Below are positions 1-8,032 of a DNA stretch of 64,000 nucleotides, piece after piece (position 1 is the first letter of the stretch; the number at the start of each line of letters is the position of its first letter). The position numbers were made by a program, and so were the translations under genes. The notes beneath the pieces are model-generated. The model did no database searches. It was not told the origin of the DNA and saw only the letters and a program-made list of their open reading frames with translations. The DNA is from an uncultured Ruminococcus sp. (GTDB lineage: Bacteria > Bacillota > Clostridia > Oscillospirales > Acutalibacteraceae): contig CACYPH010000003.1 of the NCBI GenBank assembly GCA_902776185.1, forward strand, positions 1 through 64,000, in the 5' to 3' direction.

Positions 1-163
1 TAGGGTTGTCCATAGTGATGATTCCTTTCGAATTGGTGAGCGCAAACTCAATTCTACTACAGAATCGTCCCTATGGACTATTTATTTTATTGTTGCAACT
101 TCATTTTACAATGCGCCAAATATAAATTTTTCAAAATATTTTTAAAAAACTGTTTTTTTGTCC

Positions 164-192
164 TTATCTTGTCTTTATCGACCTGTTATACT
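164..192 (+). promoter_or_regulatory. Putative sigma-A promoter for the lipoprotein gene
   Basis: A TTATCT element (164-169) and a TATACT element (187-192) are separated by 17 bases, with a TG one base before the -10. This lies about 70 bases upstream of the lipoprotein start. Bases 1-160 hold no gene that I can support, only AT-rich DNA. Confidence 0.5.
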
Positions 193-260
193 GTAGTCAC
201 AGTCAAGGGAAAACAAACAACCCGCTGAAAAAACAAACAATCTGAAAGAAGGAAACGATC

Positions 261-876
261 ATGAAAAAAGTATTAGCAATCGCACTCATCGGTATCATCG
301 CCGCAACATCCGCCATCACACTTGCCGCCTGCGGCAACTCCCACAAGGACGCTGAAAAGAGCACAACTCAGCCCACCTCCGCAACACAGGCATTAACCGA
401 AGCAGAAACAAAAGCTGACGCCACCGAGGCTGTTCTGACAGAAGCTGTCCAAGAGACCGACGAAGAGACCGCATATCAGGATGACGTCACCGCCTATACC
501 GACACTGACAGCACCGGTGAATTTGGCAACCTGCGACGTTTACGGTATCGACGGTCAGGTACTGCTTCTCAGCCACGGTGAGATCGAGGCAGAGCGTTAC
601 TATGATGTTTATCAGATCCTCGGCGACAATGTTGAATACATCGGTCAGATTGCAGGTTCTCACACCGTAGCCTACATCGGCAACGACGGTATGCTCGGTA
701 TGTACAATGCTCACCAGGGATACTTTACCTACGGTCCTGTTCTCTATGACGGCTCGCTGAGCGCAAGTAGCCTTAATGAAGGCACCATCTCCGCCGACGA
801 ATCCTATCCCGATGTACCGGGAGCGGAAATCAGCTTCTACGCAATCACCGACTTCTCCGGAATCGCACAGTTCTGA
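261..876 (+). pseudogene. Secreted lipoprotein gene with an internal frameshift
   Basis: The gene starts well: AAGGAA ribosome site, then a lipoprotein signal peptide ending in the lipobox LAAC (Cys24) and a low-complexity Thr/Glu/Ala linker typical of Firmicutes surface lipoproteins. After about 90 codons the frame stops making sense and hits a stop at 581. The +1 frame, from about base 530, continues as a plausible folded domain (YGIDGQVLLLSHGEIEAERY) to 876. The full span is 616 bases, one more than a multiple of three. Removing one C from the CC at about 530-531 restores a single ORF of about 204 residues. This is either a real one-base insertion or an assembly error. The C-terminal domain is not recognised. 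Confidence 0.7.
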
Positions 877-886
877 TATAACAAAG

Positions 887-928
887 ACGCCCTGTACGGT
901 AGTTAACGCTCACCGCGCAGGGTGTTTT
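887..928 (+). terminator. Terminator after the lipoprotein gene
   Basis: An imperfect stem (CGCCCTGTACGGT pairing with ACCGCGCAGGGTG) is followed by a T run and sits directly after the stop at 876. Confidence 0.65.
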
Positions 929-942
929 TATAGGTTTGATTT

Positions 943-1159
943 CCATCATCTTTTATTTGGAGCAGATGATGTCCGCGCGATCTATCGCTCGCCAACTACC
1001 CCGTTTTAGGAGCGCCCTGCGCGTGACAAATGTGCAATCTACGCTCTCCCTAAAAACAGTCCTCAGGACTGTTTTCTTAACGGTCGCTTCGATTCCCATC
1101 ATCATTCCTAATCTCCAAATAATTAAGGCACCCATAAAGGGTGCCTTAATTATTTGGAG
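943..1159. repeat. Inverted and direct copies of the tRNA-Gly 3' end
   Basis: The gap 931-1154 has no gene. Bases 1113-1133 and 1139-1159 form a perfect 21-base-pair stem with a 5-base loop. The right arm includes the last five bases of the tRNA-Gly gene. Further out, 1090-1103 is a reverse copy of part of the tRNA T arm. At 943-971 the same two pieces (ATTTCCATCATC and TTTGGAGCAGATGATG) recur without the stem between them, as if an older, deleted copy of the unit. A second hairpin (1053-1075, AAAACAGTCCT and its complement) lies between. Confidence 0.75.
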
Positions 1160-1228
1160 CAGATGATGGGAATCGAACCCACACGGTCAGCTTGGAAGGC
1201 TGAAGTTCTACCACTAAACTACATCTGC
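1155..1228 (-). tRNA. tRNA-Gly (anticodon TCC)
   Basis: Read on the minus strand this gives a cloverleaf of 74 bases with encoded CCA. The acceptor stem is GCAGATG/CATCTGC, the T loop is GGTTCGATTC-like, and the anticodon stem TCAGC/GCTGA encloses the loop CTTCCAA, giving anticodon TCC. It has its own promoter upstream. Confidence 0.95.
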
Positions 1229-1254
1229 ATGACGGAATATTCTTTACTTTATTC

Positions 1255-1283
1255 AGTATAGCATATTCCTTTTCATTTGTCAA
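1255..1283 (-). promoter_or_regulatory. Promoter of tRNA-Gly
   Basis: On the minus strand TTGACA (1283-1278), a 17-base spacer and TATACT (1260-1255), with TG one base before the -10. The expected start is about 20 bases before the tRNA. It lies just before, and does not overlap, the stop codon of the SecB-like gene at 1289. Confidence 0.8.
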
Positions 1284-1288
1284 TCAGA

Positions 1289-1687
1289 CTATTCCGGTTT
1301 GCTGTTGTCAAAGCGGTAAATCTGCTGATTATCGATGTCGATCTCAGGGATGATGATCGGCTGGATGCCGCAATTGGCAGTAACGGTCGTCACCAGCGCT
1401 TTTGCATACGGAAACAGCGCTTTAAAAGTATCGGTATGGATCTTCTCCTTCTTGACGTCGGGGTTATACGCAAAGAAGCCGACAAAGATCACATGGATCA
1501 TAAAGTTCTTCGGATCTTCCTTATCATGCACCTCAAGGTCGAATTCCGCCTTCGCCATATTACGATCCTTCGCATACTGGACGTTATAGCTGAATTTATT
1601 ACCCAGGGCGATCTTGGAACCGTTCTCTTTTTTATTGACAAAATCGATCTTATCGACTTTATAGCCCTGCAAATTCACATAAGACAT
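1289..1687 (-). CDS. SecB-like chaperone family protein
   Basis: This 132-residue protein resembles the SecB family of tetrameric export or antifolding chaperones. The C-terminal stretch LFPYAKALVTTVTANCGI followed by PIIIPEIDID matches the conserved SecB segment around the second long helix (LFPYVRALVSDLTRQAGFPPLLLPPI in proteobacteria). There is no signal peptide, so it should be cytoplasmic. The start ATG at 1687 is chosen because it has AGGAG nearby and because an upstream extension would run into tRNA-Gln. Classical SecB works with SecA in Gram-negative bacteria. In Firmicutes, SecB-like proteins have less certain roles, some linked to toxin-antitoxin pairs, but I see no toxin partner here. 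It sits alone between two tRNA genes. Confidence 0.75.
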   Translation of the reverse strand: MSYVNLQGYKVDKIDFVNKKENGSKIALGNKFSYNVQYAKDRNMAKAEFDLEVHDKEDPKNFMIHVIFVGFFAYNPDVKKEKIHTDTFKALFPYAKALVTTVTANCGIQPIIIPEIDIDNQQIYRFDNSKPE

Positions 1688-1743
1688 AGCGATTCTCCTT
1701 ACATAACAGTCATCCGCCGACAAACCTGCCGGCGGATGCAAAG

Positions 1744-1818
1744 TGGCTGGGAAGGCGGGGTTCGAACCCACGAATGACGGAGTCAAAGTCCGTTGCCTTA
1801 CCGCTTGGCTACTTCCCA
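1744..1818 (-). tRNA. tRNA-Gln (anticodon TTG)
   Basis: A 75-base minus-strand cloverleaf with acceptor TGGGAAG/CTTCCCA, discriminator G and encoded CCA. The D arm is AGCCAAGCGGT. The anticodon stem ACGGA/TCCGT surrounds CTTTGAC, giving anticodon TTG. The T loop is GGTTCGAACCC. Confidence 0.95.
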
Positions 1819-1830
1819 CCAGCAGAATAT

Positions 1831-1858
1831 AGTATACCATATTTTAAAAATATGTCAA
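1831..1858 (-). promoter_or_regulatory. Promoter of tRNA-Gln and perhaps the SecB-like gene
   Basis: Minus-strand TTGACA (1858-1853), a 16-base spacer and TATACT (1836-1831). The predicted start is about 6-8 bases before the tRNA 5' end. Transcription could continue 57 bases further into the SecB-like gene. Confidence 0.8.
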
Positions 1859-1878
1859 TCATTCCGTAAAAACAATTA

Positions 1879-1908
1879 AGGGGAGAACTTTCCGCTCTCC
1901 CCTATCTT
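1879..1908 (-). terminator. Terminator of the clpE operon
   Basis: On the minus strand AGGGGAGA and TCTCCCCT form a stem directly after the clpE stop codon, followed by a T-rich stretch. Confidence 0.75.
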
Positions 1909-4245
1909 TTATTTTGCGTCGATCGTCAAGCCGTTATCGTCGGCAGAGATCGCGATCATCGAAAGCTCGCCCTCTCCGTGAAGGATCATCTGTTCGGTGA
2001 TCTTATCCTCAACCTCTCTGCGGATCAGATTTCTCAGATCGCGCGCGCCGCTCTGGCCGTTGCAGGCTTTTTCTGCAAGATACTTGCAGGCAGCGTCGTC
2101 AAATCCGAACATGATTCCCTTTTCATGCAGGCTGTCGACATATTCGGACAGCATCAGTCGAGCGATGTCGATGTAGTTTTCCTCCGACAGCGACTTGAAC
2201 GCGATGATCTCGTCAACTCTGGCGATAAATTCGGGTCTGAGGAATTCTCTGAGCCCCTTCATCACGCGTTCCTTCTCAGCGTCGTCCTGACTTTTACCGA
2301 AGCCGAGCGCATTCTCTCTGCGGTCGGAGCCGGCGTTAGAGGTCATGACGATGACCGTATTGGAAAAGTCGACAGATCTGCCGTGTGCATCGGTCAGCTT
2401 ACCCTCGTCGAGTATTTGCAGCAGGATGTTCATGACGTCCGGATGCGCCTTTTCGATCTCGTCGAAGAGCAGTACCGAATACGGTCTGCGGCGAACTTTT
2501 TCGGTTACCTGACCGGCTTCGTCATAGCCGACATAGCCGGGAGGCGAGCCGATGATTTTCGATACGCTGTGCTTCTCCATGAATTCGGACATATCCAGAC
2601 GAATCAGGGTCTCCGGCGTATCGAACAGCTCCTGTGACAGCACCTTGACCAGCTCGGTTTTACCGACGCCGGTAGGACCGACAAAGATAAAGGACGCGGG
2701 TCTGCGCCGGGGCGAGATCTGCACGCGTGAACGCTTGATCGCTTTCGCAAGCGCCTCTACCGCCTCATCCTGGCCGATGATTTTCTTCTTCAAGTTGTCT
2801 TCGATATCCTTGAGCTTCAGCAGCTCATTCTCGCGTACTCTCGATTGCGGGATACCCGTCCAAAGCTCGATGACCTTTGCGAGATCCTCCTCGGTCACAG
2901 CGGCAATCAGGGTCGATTCATCAAAGCCCTCCAGCTGTTCATCAACTCTGGCAAGCTCCGAGGTGACTTCCGCGAGCTTCTCGTAATCGACGGTCTCTTC
3001 GCCTGAGATCTCTTCTTTCGTCAGCGTCAAAGCCTTTTTCTCATCGGAAAGACTTTCATAGGTCTCGCGCTCCTTATTTCTCAGCGAAGCACAGGCGCAG
3101 GCTTCATCGAGCAGATCGATCGCCTTGTCAGGCAGGAAACGGTCGGAAATATAACGTTCCGAAAAGACGGTCGCTTTTCTGACGATATCGTCGCTGACCT
3201 TGACGTTATGGTGCATCTCATAGTATTCGCGAATGCCCATCAGGATGTCGATGGTGTCGCCGATGCTCGGTTCGCCGACCTTGACAGGCTGGAAACGGCG
3301 CTCCAGCGCGGAATCCTTTTCGATATATTTGCGATATTCGTTGAAGGTCGTCGCGCCGATGACCTGGATCTCGCCTCTCGAGAGGGCAGGTTTCAGAATA
3401 TTTGCGGCATTCATCGTACCCTCGCTGTCGCCGCCGCCGACAAGGTTATGTACCTCGTCAATGAACAGGATGATGTTGCCGGCTTCCTTGACCTCTTTGG
3501 TCAAGCCTTTGATACGGCTTTCATACTGACCGCGGAACTGTGTACCGGCGATCAGGGCAGTCAGATCGAGCATCTGGATCTCTTTATTCTTCAAGCGATG
3601 CGGCACCTTTCCCTCGGCGATCCGCAGAGCAAGCCCTTCTGCGATCGCGGTTTTGCCGACGCCGGGCTCGCCGATCAGGCAGGGGTTATTCTTATTGCGG
3701 CGCGACAAAATCTGGATCACGCGCTCGATTTCCTTTTCCCTGCCGACGATGCGATCGATCTTTCCCTCATGCGCCTTGCGGGTGATATCTTCACAGTATA
3801 AACCGATGTGCTTGCGATTTTTCGGCTTCTTTTCTTTCGCCTTTTTATCGCCGTTCGAAGCGGTTTTCTGGGCGTTATTGCCGCCGAACATATTAAAGAA
3901 ATTAGGGAATGACGGTGCGCCGCCGGGAGTAAAGCCGTCGCCGTCCTCATTCTCGTCAGACGCGTTATTATCGCTGTCCTCGGGCGTGATATTCTGCAGA
4001 CCCATGCTCTGCGCCAGCTCGGACATATCGCCCATATCCCCCATGTTCTCCATGATGGAATCCATCTGTTCCTGAACAGACTCGAGGTCCTCCGGCGAAA
4101 TGCCCATCTTTTTCATGATATCCTCAACCGGCTTGATGCCCATGTCTTTTGCACAGACAAGGCAATAGCCCTTCGGCTGTTCATCATCCTTGTTATTGGA
4201 CACAAAGACAACCGCCGGTCTTTTCTGACATTTACAGCAAATCAT
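1909..4245 (-). CDS. clpE: ClpE-type AAA+ unfoldase, ATP-binding subunit of the Clp protease
   Basis: This 778-residue HSP100 protein unfolds proteins for ClpP. The N terminus has a C4 zinc finger (C3xxC6, C28xxC31), the hallmark of ClpE, instead of the double Clp_N repeat of ClpC. A flexible linker with an Asp/Asn-rich patch (about 90-104) follows. Two AAA+ modules come next: Walker A GEPGVGKT at 192-199 with Walker B ILFIDEVH near 260, and Walker A GPTGVGKT at 523-530 with LLFDEIEKAH near 592-601. A helical middle region lies near 400-440. The tripeptide LGF at 647-649 sits where ClpC and ClpE carry the ClpP-docking VGF-type loop, so ClpP partnership is likely. It is the last gene of the operon containing pgsA and cvpA. 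I see no CtsR operator upstream. Confidence 0.88.
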   Translation of the reverse strand: MICCKCQKRPAVVFVSNNKDDEQPKGYCLVCAKDMGIKPVEDIMKKMGISPEDLESVQEQMDSIMENMGDMGDMSELAQSMGLQNITPEDSDNNASDENEDGDGFTPGGAPSFPNFFNMFGGNNAQKTASNGDKKAKEKKPKNRKHIGLYCEDITRKAHEGKIDRIVGREKEIERVIQILSRRNKNNPCLIGEPGVGKTAIAEGLALRIAEGKVPHRLKNKEIQMLDLTALIAGTQFRGQYESRIKGLTKEVKEAGNIILFIDEVHNLVGGGDSEGTMNAANILKPALSRGEIQVIGATTFNEYRKYIEKDSALERRFQPVKVGEPSIGDTIDILMGIREYYEMHHNVKVSDDIVRKATVFSERYISDRFLPDKAIDLLDEACACASLRNKERETYESLSDEKKALTLTKEEISGEETVDYEKLAEVTSELARVDEQLEGFDESTLIAAVTEEDLAKVIELWTGIPQSRVRENELLKLKDIEDNLKKKIIGQDEAVEALAKAIKRSRVQISPRRRPASFIFVGPTGVGKTELVKVLSQELFDTPETLIRLDMSEFMEKHSVSKIIGSPPGYVGYDEAGQVTEKVRRRPYSVLLFDEIEKAHPDVMNILLQILDEGKLTDAHGRSVDFSNTVIVMTSNAGSDRRENALGFGKSQDDAEKERVMKGLREFLRPEFIARVDEIIAFKSLSEENYIDIARLMLSEYVDSLHEKGIMFGFDDAACKYLAEKACNGQSGARDLRNLIRREVEDKITEQMILHGEGELSMIAISADDNGLTIDAK

Positions 4246-4277
4246 ATATCTTCTCCTTTGTGACTATTCTGCGAGAT

Positions 4278-4877
4278 TTAAGTAGTTTTATTTCCCTTCA
4301 TCAGCTTTACAAAAACGCGTGCGTAATTGATAAAGGAAAACAGTTCGATCGCCAAGGTGACGGAAAGCAATACGATCGTCAGCGGTCTGTTGACATATCC
4401 GAACACTGCCATCAGCACGATCACGCCGATGGTGATATAAAATAGGATCGTACCGACTTTGCCGTACCATGCGGATTTTGGCGGGATCATACCGTGCTTA
4501 ACGACCAGTACGCCGCCGATGATCATCAGGATATCCTTGACGACCATCGTTGCCATCAAAGGCAGAGCGATCGGCTCGAGCAGGATGATGCAGAAGCCCG
4601 CCGCCAGCAGGGTCAGCTTATCCGCCAGCGGATCGATGATCTTTCCGAACTCCGATTCCATGTGATACTTTCGGGCGATCAAGCCGTCAAAGCAATCCGA
4701 CAGTCCCGATATCGCGATCGTGATCGTCGCAGCGACATACATCTTTGAAACAAAAAACGCGACAAAGGGCGTGATCAGGATGACCCTGAAAAATGAGATC
4801 GCGTTGGGAACGGTCATCAAATCTTTCGTAATCAATTCTTTTTTATCGATTGTGTTGCTATTATTCTCGTTACTCAT
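4278..4877 (-). CDS. pgsA: CDP-diacylglycerol-glycerol-3-phosphate phosphatidyltransferase
   Basis: This enzyme makes phosphatidylglycerol phosphate from CDP-diacylglycerol and glycerol 3-phosphate, the committed step to anionic phospholipids, in the membrane. The protein is 199 residues with several hydrophobic helices. The CDP-alcohol phosphotransferase signature DxxDGxxARx8GxxxDxxxD is exact: D61, D64, G65, A68, R69, G78, D82 and D86. Length fits the family. The N terminus is a short polar stretch. It lies 32 bases upstream of clpE and 38 bases downstream of the cvpA-like gene, so one transcript is likely. Confidence 0.9.
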   Translation of the reverse strand: MSNENNSNTIDKKELITKDLMTVPNAISFFRVILITPFVAFFVSKMYVAATITIAISGLSDCFDGLIARKYHMESEFGKIIDPLADKLTLLAAGFCIILLEPIALPLMATMVVKDILMIIGGVLVVKHGMIPPKSAWYGKVGTILFYITIGVIVLMAVFGYVNRPLTIVLLSVTLAIELFSFINYARVFVKLMKGNKTT

Positions 4878-4915
4878 CTTATTTCCTCATCAAAACTATA
4901 ACCCCTGCTCAATGA

Positions 4916-5629
4916 TTACAACGCCAGCCACGATGCAAACATCGAGAATATATTACCATCATAAATGTACTTAAATATGAATGAACTGTAAATTGTTTTT
5001 TCCTGCAGCAGATAGAAATCTGTCGACACCTGCGGTATCACCAGACGCAGCAGGTATGCCAGCATGCAGACCAGCAGCAGCGCTTCAATCGCTCCGATCA
5101 CGCCGCCGAGTACCGCGTTGAGCTGTTTGATGACAGGAAAGCGGAAGATTTTCAACAACAGCGGCATCACGAATTTTTTCAGCAATACGTAGAACAGAAA
5201 GAACAGGAAGATCGTGATAAAGAATGACATGATTCCGATCACGATCGGCTCGAGCACCGCTTCTGCCGTTTCACCCGCGCTGACGGATACATTGTCGATC
5301 GGTCCCGCCATCTTTTCGCTGACGAAGCTCTTGACGCCGTCCTCCAGACCCAGCCCCAGCACATCATAAGAGCTTAGGTCGAGATTATTGACCGCTCCGT
5401 TGAGATATTCGGTGCTGAACCCGGAAACCTCGGTCACGACCGTTTTATAGATCGTCGGTCTGATCACCAGATTAAAGATATTGACAGACAGCCATTTTCC
5501 GACGAAGGTCGCTCCGGTATACGCCAGAAAAGACGTCAGCATCCCCGCAAGCGATCTTGCCGCGCCTTTTTTGACGCCGAAAAAGATGAACAGTCCGAAG
5601 ATTACAATCAAGATAATATCATAAACCAT
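4916..5629 (-). CDS. CvpA family membrane protein
   Basis: The 237-residue protein has about four to five membrane segments and the CvpA-type N terminus (YDIILIVIFGLFIFFGVKKG). CvpA was named for colicin V production, and its biochemical role is not settled. The ATG at 5629 is preferred over the TTG at 5641, which overlaps the preceding stop, because GAGGT lies five bases before it. It is tightly linked to the DUF5711-like gene upstream and pgsA downstream. Confidence 0.8.
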   Translation of the reverse strand: MVYDIILIVIFGLFIFFGVKKGAARSLAGMLTSFLAYTGATFVGKWLSVNIFNLVIRPTIYKTVVTEVSGFSTEYLNGAVNNLDLSSYDVLGLGLEDGVKSFVSEKMAGPIDNVSVSAGETAEAVLEPIVIGIMSFFITIFLFFLFYVLLKKFVMPLLLKIFRFPVIKQLNAVLGGVIGAIEALLLVCMLAYLLRLVIPQVSTDFYLLQEKTIYSSFIFKYIYDGNIFSMFASWLAL

Positions 5630-5637
5630 AGCTGACC

Positions 5638-7209
5638 TCAAATTCTAATCGTACTGATTTCGTTGGTATCTAAAACATATGCGTCGTCGGAGGTGTACAG
5701 CACAACCGCTTTCGGCTCATTGGTCAGTTCTTTCTCAGAAACCTTGCTGCCGTCCTTATTATAGAGATAGATCATATCCGGCGTCAGCAGAGCCACTCTG
5801 CCTTTATAAGTAGAAATATATTTGACCTGATACTCCGTTTCGAACGATGCGGCGATCGTTCCATCTGTTTTGAACGAGAAGATCTCACATTTTCTGCCGT
5901 CGCCGGAACGCGACAGCGAAACGCTGAAAGTGTCCGTATCGCGGTTGAAGCAGTAGCAGGAAAGATGCTTTCCCTCGTATTGCATCGTATTGACGTCGCC
6001 GTTTTTGGTATTGATGGTACAAACCGCGCCGCTGCCGACCGCACAGGCATAGGTATCGTTCAGATACTTGACGTCATAAAAGATGTTTTCCTCCAGCTCA
6101 TCCTGATATGCCGGCTTATCCTTGGTAAAATCGAGCACATACAGCGACGAGATCTCAGAGCCGTTCAGCGCCGAAAGTCCGGTGACGACAGCGCTTTTTC
6201 CGTTGGGAGCAAGGCTGACAGCGGTCACATAGTAATCGGCAAACGAATAGCCGAAGATCTTTTCGTTCTCTTTATCGTAAACCTGCATTTTGGAGAGGTA
6301 GCCGTTGCTGGTGGTCACGATCGCATAGGTACCCCGATCGTTGATGTCCGCGGTCAGGATACGCTCCTCAGTCTCTCCGGTGAACAGCAATTTTTCGTAG
6401 TTATTGATCTGAAAACCCGTTCCGCCGAGGCTGTAGACCAGCGCATACTGATCGGAGGACTTCAAAACCGGATTGAGAAAGCCGTGCTGTGTGGAATACT
6501 CAAATCTGCCGTAGTTATTGACGATCTGGAGCTTTGTATCCGAAGCATAGCAGACGTCCTGTCCCATGCGCGCAAAGTTTCCGAGATCGACATTCTCGCC
6601 CTGTACGCTGACGGGAAATTGTTCGTTGCTCTTCTGATTGAGGATGCCGTACTTGACATAGTTGCGGATATTATGCCACGACAGCTTGTCCGTATTGGCA
6701 AAGACAAATACCGCCGCGAACACAACGACCAGGATCAGAACGACTGCGATGATCGCCCTTTTTCTGGGCTTATGTGATTTCTTTGCAGAAGATGCCTCTC
6801 TCTCCTCGAGCGGCATATCCTCATAGGACAGCACCTCTCTGTCGGAGTGTTCCTCACGCTTCTTCTTTTTCTTCATCAACTTGTCGAGCTTTTTCGCGTT
6901 CTTTTCCTTTTGACGCTCTTCGCGCTTCTTTTCTTTCTCGCTGACCGAATCGCTTTCTTCGTGTTGATTCTCTGACTGCTTCTTATCCTTCTCTTTTTTA
7001 GAACGCTTCTTCTCTTTTCTGTTTTTGTCGGAATCTTTCGCCTTCGGGATGATCTTGGTCGGCTCGTCGGAAGAGGAAATATCTTCTCTCTCGTTCTCTT
7101 CGTAAAGCGTATCGATATCCTCCGCCCGATCCTCTCTGATATTCGCTTCGTCCAAGTCGAAGATCATTGTCTGCTTATCATCGGAAAATCTGTTTCCTTG
7201 TTTATCCAT
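5638..7209 (-). CDS. DUF5711-like membrane-anchored protein with extracytoplasmic beta-rich domain
   Basis: This 523-residue protein has three parts. Residues 1 to about 150 are cytoplasmic and highly charged, with a Lys/Glu-rich stretch (KKKKKREEH type) likely to be disordered or coiled-coil. A single membrane helix (AIIAVVLILVVVFAAVFVFA) follows near 152-172. The remaining 340 residues outside are beta-rich with repeated Y-x-G-x and VxxLSxxG-like strands, suggesting a beta-propeller. I believe this matches DUF5711, found in Ruminococcus relatives. Its function is unknown. It opens the operon with cvpA, pgsA and clpE, suggesting an envelope role. Confidence 0.65.
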   Translation of the reverse strand: MDKQGNRFSDDKQTMIFDLDEANIREDRAEDIDTLYEENEREDISSSDEPTKIIPKAKDSDKNRKEKKRSKKEKDKKQSENQHEESDSVSEKEKKREERQKEKNAKKLDKLMKKKKKREEHSDREVLSYEDMPLEEREASSAKKSHKPRKRAIIAVVLILVVVFAAVFVFANTDKLSWHNIRNYVKYGILNQKSNEQFPVSVQGENVDLGNFARMGQDVCYASDTKLQIVNNYGRFEYSTQHGFLNPVLKSSDQYALVYSLGGTGFQINNYEKLLFTGETEERILTADINDRGTYAIVTTSNGYLSKMQVYDKENEKIFGYSFADYYVTAVSLAPNGKSAVVTGLSALNGSEISSLYVLDFTKDKPAYQDELEENIFYDVKYLNDTYACAVGSGAVCTINTKNGDVNTMQYEGKHLSCYCFNRDTDTFSVSLSRSGDGRKCEIFSFKTDGTIAASFETEYQVKYISTYKGRVALLTPDMIYLYNKDGSKVSEKELTNEPKAVVLYTSDDAYVLDTNEISTIRI

Positions 7210-7267
7210 ATTTTCACCTTTATCATTGTGAATATGTATGCGGAAAAACTCCGCTCATTTCCTATAT

Positions 7268-8032
7268 CTAATAGAACACCTTGTTGAGATAAAGCCCGCA
7301 CGCAGGAGCGGTAGGACCCGCCGCTTTTCGGTTTTCTGCCGAAATGATCCGCGGGATCTCCCCCATCGGGATCCTGCCCTGATTGACTGCGAGCAGTGTT
7401 CCCACCATGATCCGCACCATATTGTACAGAAAGCCGTCAGCCGTTACCGTAATGGTCACGAGATTTCCCTCACGCTCCACGCGGCAATATTTGACAGTGC
7501 GGACAAAATCGCCTTTCTCACGCTTATCCAGCGTGCAGAATGATGAAAAGTCATGCGCGCCGACATATGCCTGCGCCTCACGGTCAAGCATTTCGACGTC
7601 CATATCATAGCGGTAATGCAGCGCCATATCCTGCAAAAACGGATTCCGCACGCGGCTGTTCCAGATCTTGTACACATATTCCTTACCCTTGCAGGAATAG
7701 CGCGCGTGAAAATCATTCGGCACATCCTCGACAGAGAGCACCGCGACGTCATCCGGCAGATACCGATTCATCGCGAGCATCAGGTGATCGTTGGTGATCG
7801 GATGGGCGATCTTCATGGACACGCAGTACATATTGGCGTGAACGCCGCTGTCGGTACGCGAACAGCCCTTGATATCGGGCCGCTCATGGATGATCTCAAA
7901 GAGGGCGTTTTGAAAGACCTCCTGCACCGTCAAGGCGTTCTCCTGGATCTGCCATCCATGCAGACGGTTGCCGCGGTATGCGATTGTCAACAGCAGATTC
8001 CTCAGTGGATCTGCGGCAGAAAGATGTTGCAT
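7268..8032 (-). CDS. truA: tRNA pseudouridine(38-40) synthase TruA
   Basis: TruA converts uridines 38-40 in tRNA anticodon arms to pseudouridine. The 254-residue protein has the TruA fold with the catalytic motif GCSRTDSGVHA, where D61 is the nucleophile. The DGFLYNMVRIMVGTLL segment of the C-terminal half is also diagnostic. The ATG at 8032 overlaps the end of ecfT by 31 bases. No later start is available before the conserved LLLTIAY strand. The order ecfA1-ecfA2-ecfT-truA is the usual Firmicutes arrangement. Confidence 0.95.
   Translation of the reverse strand: MQHLSAADPLRNLLLTIAYRGNRLHGWQIQENALTVQEVFQNALFEIIHERPDIKGCSRTDSGVHANMYCVSMKIAHPITNDHLMLAMNRYLPDDVAVLSVEDVPNDFHARYSCKGKEYVYKIWNSRVRNPFLQDMALHYRYDMDVEMLDREAQAYVGAHDFSSFCTLDKREKGDFVRTVKYCRVEREGNLVTITVTADGFLYNMVRIMVGTLLAVNQGRIPMGEIPRIISAENRKAAGPTAPACGLYLNKVFY

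Noticed and set aside
943..1159. att sites of an integrated element
   Set aside because: Direct repeats of the tRNA end are only about 200 bases apart with no integrase or cargo between them. At most they are a scar.
1277..1777. Plus-strand ORF across the SecB-like gene and tRNA-Gln
   Set aside because: It runs through a tRNA gene and antisense to a gene with a better start and family match.
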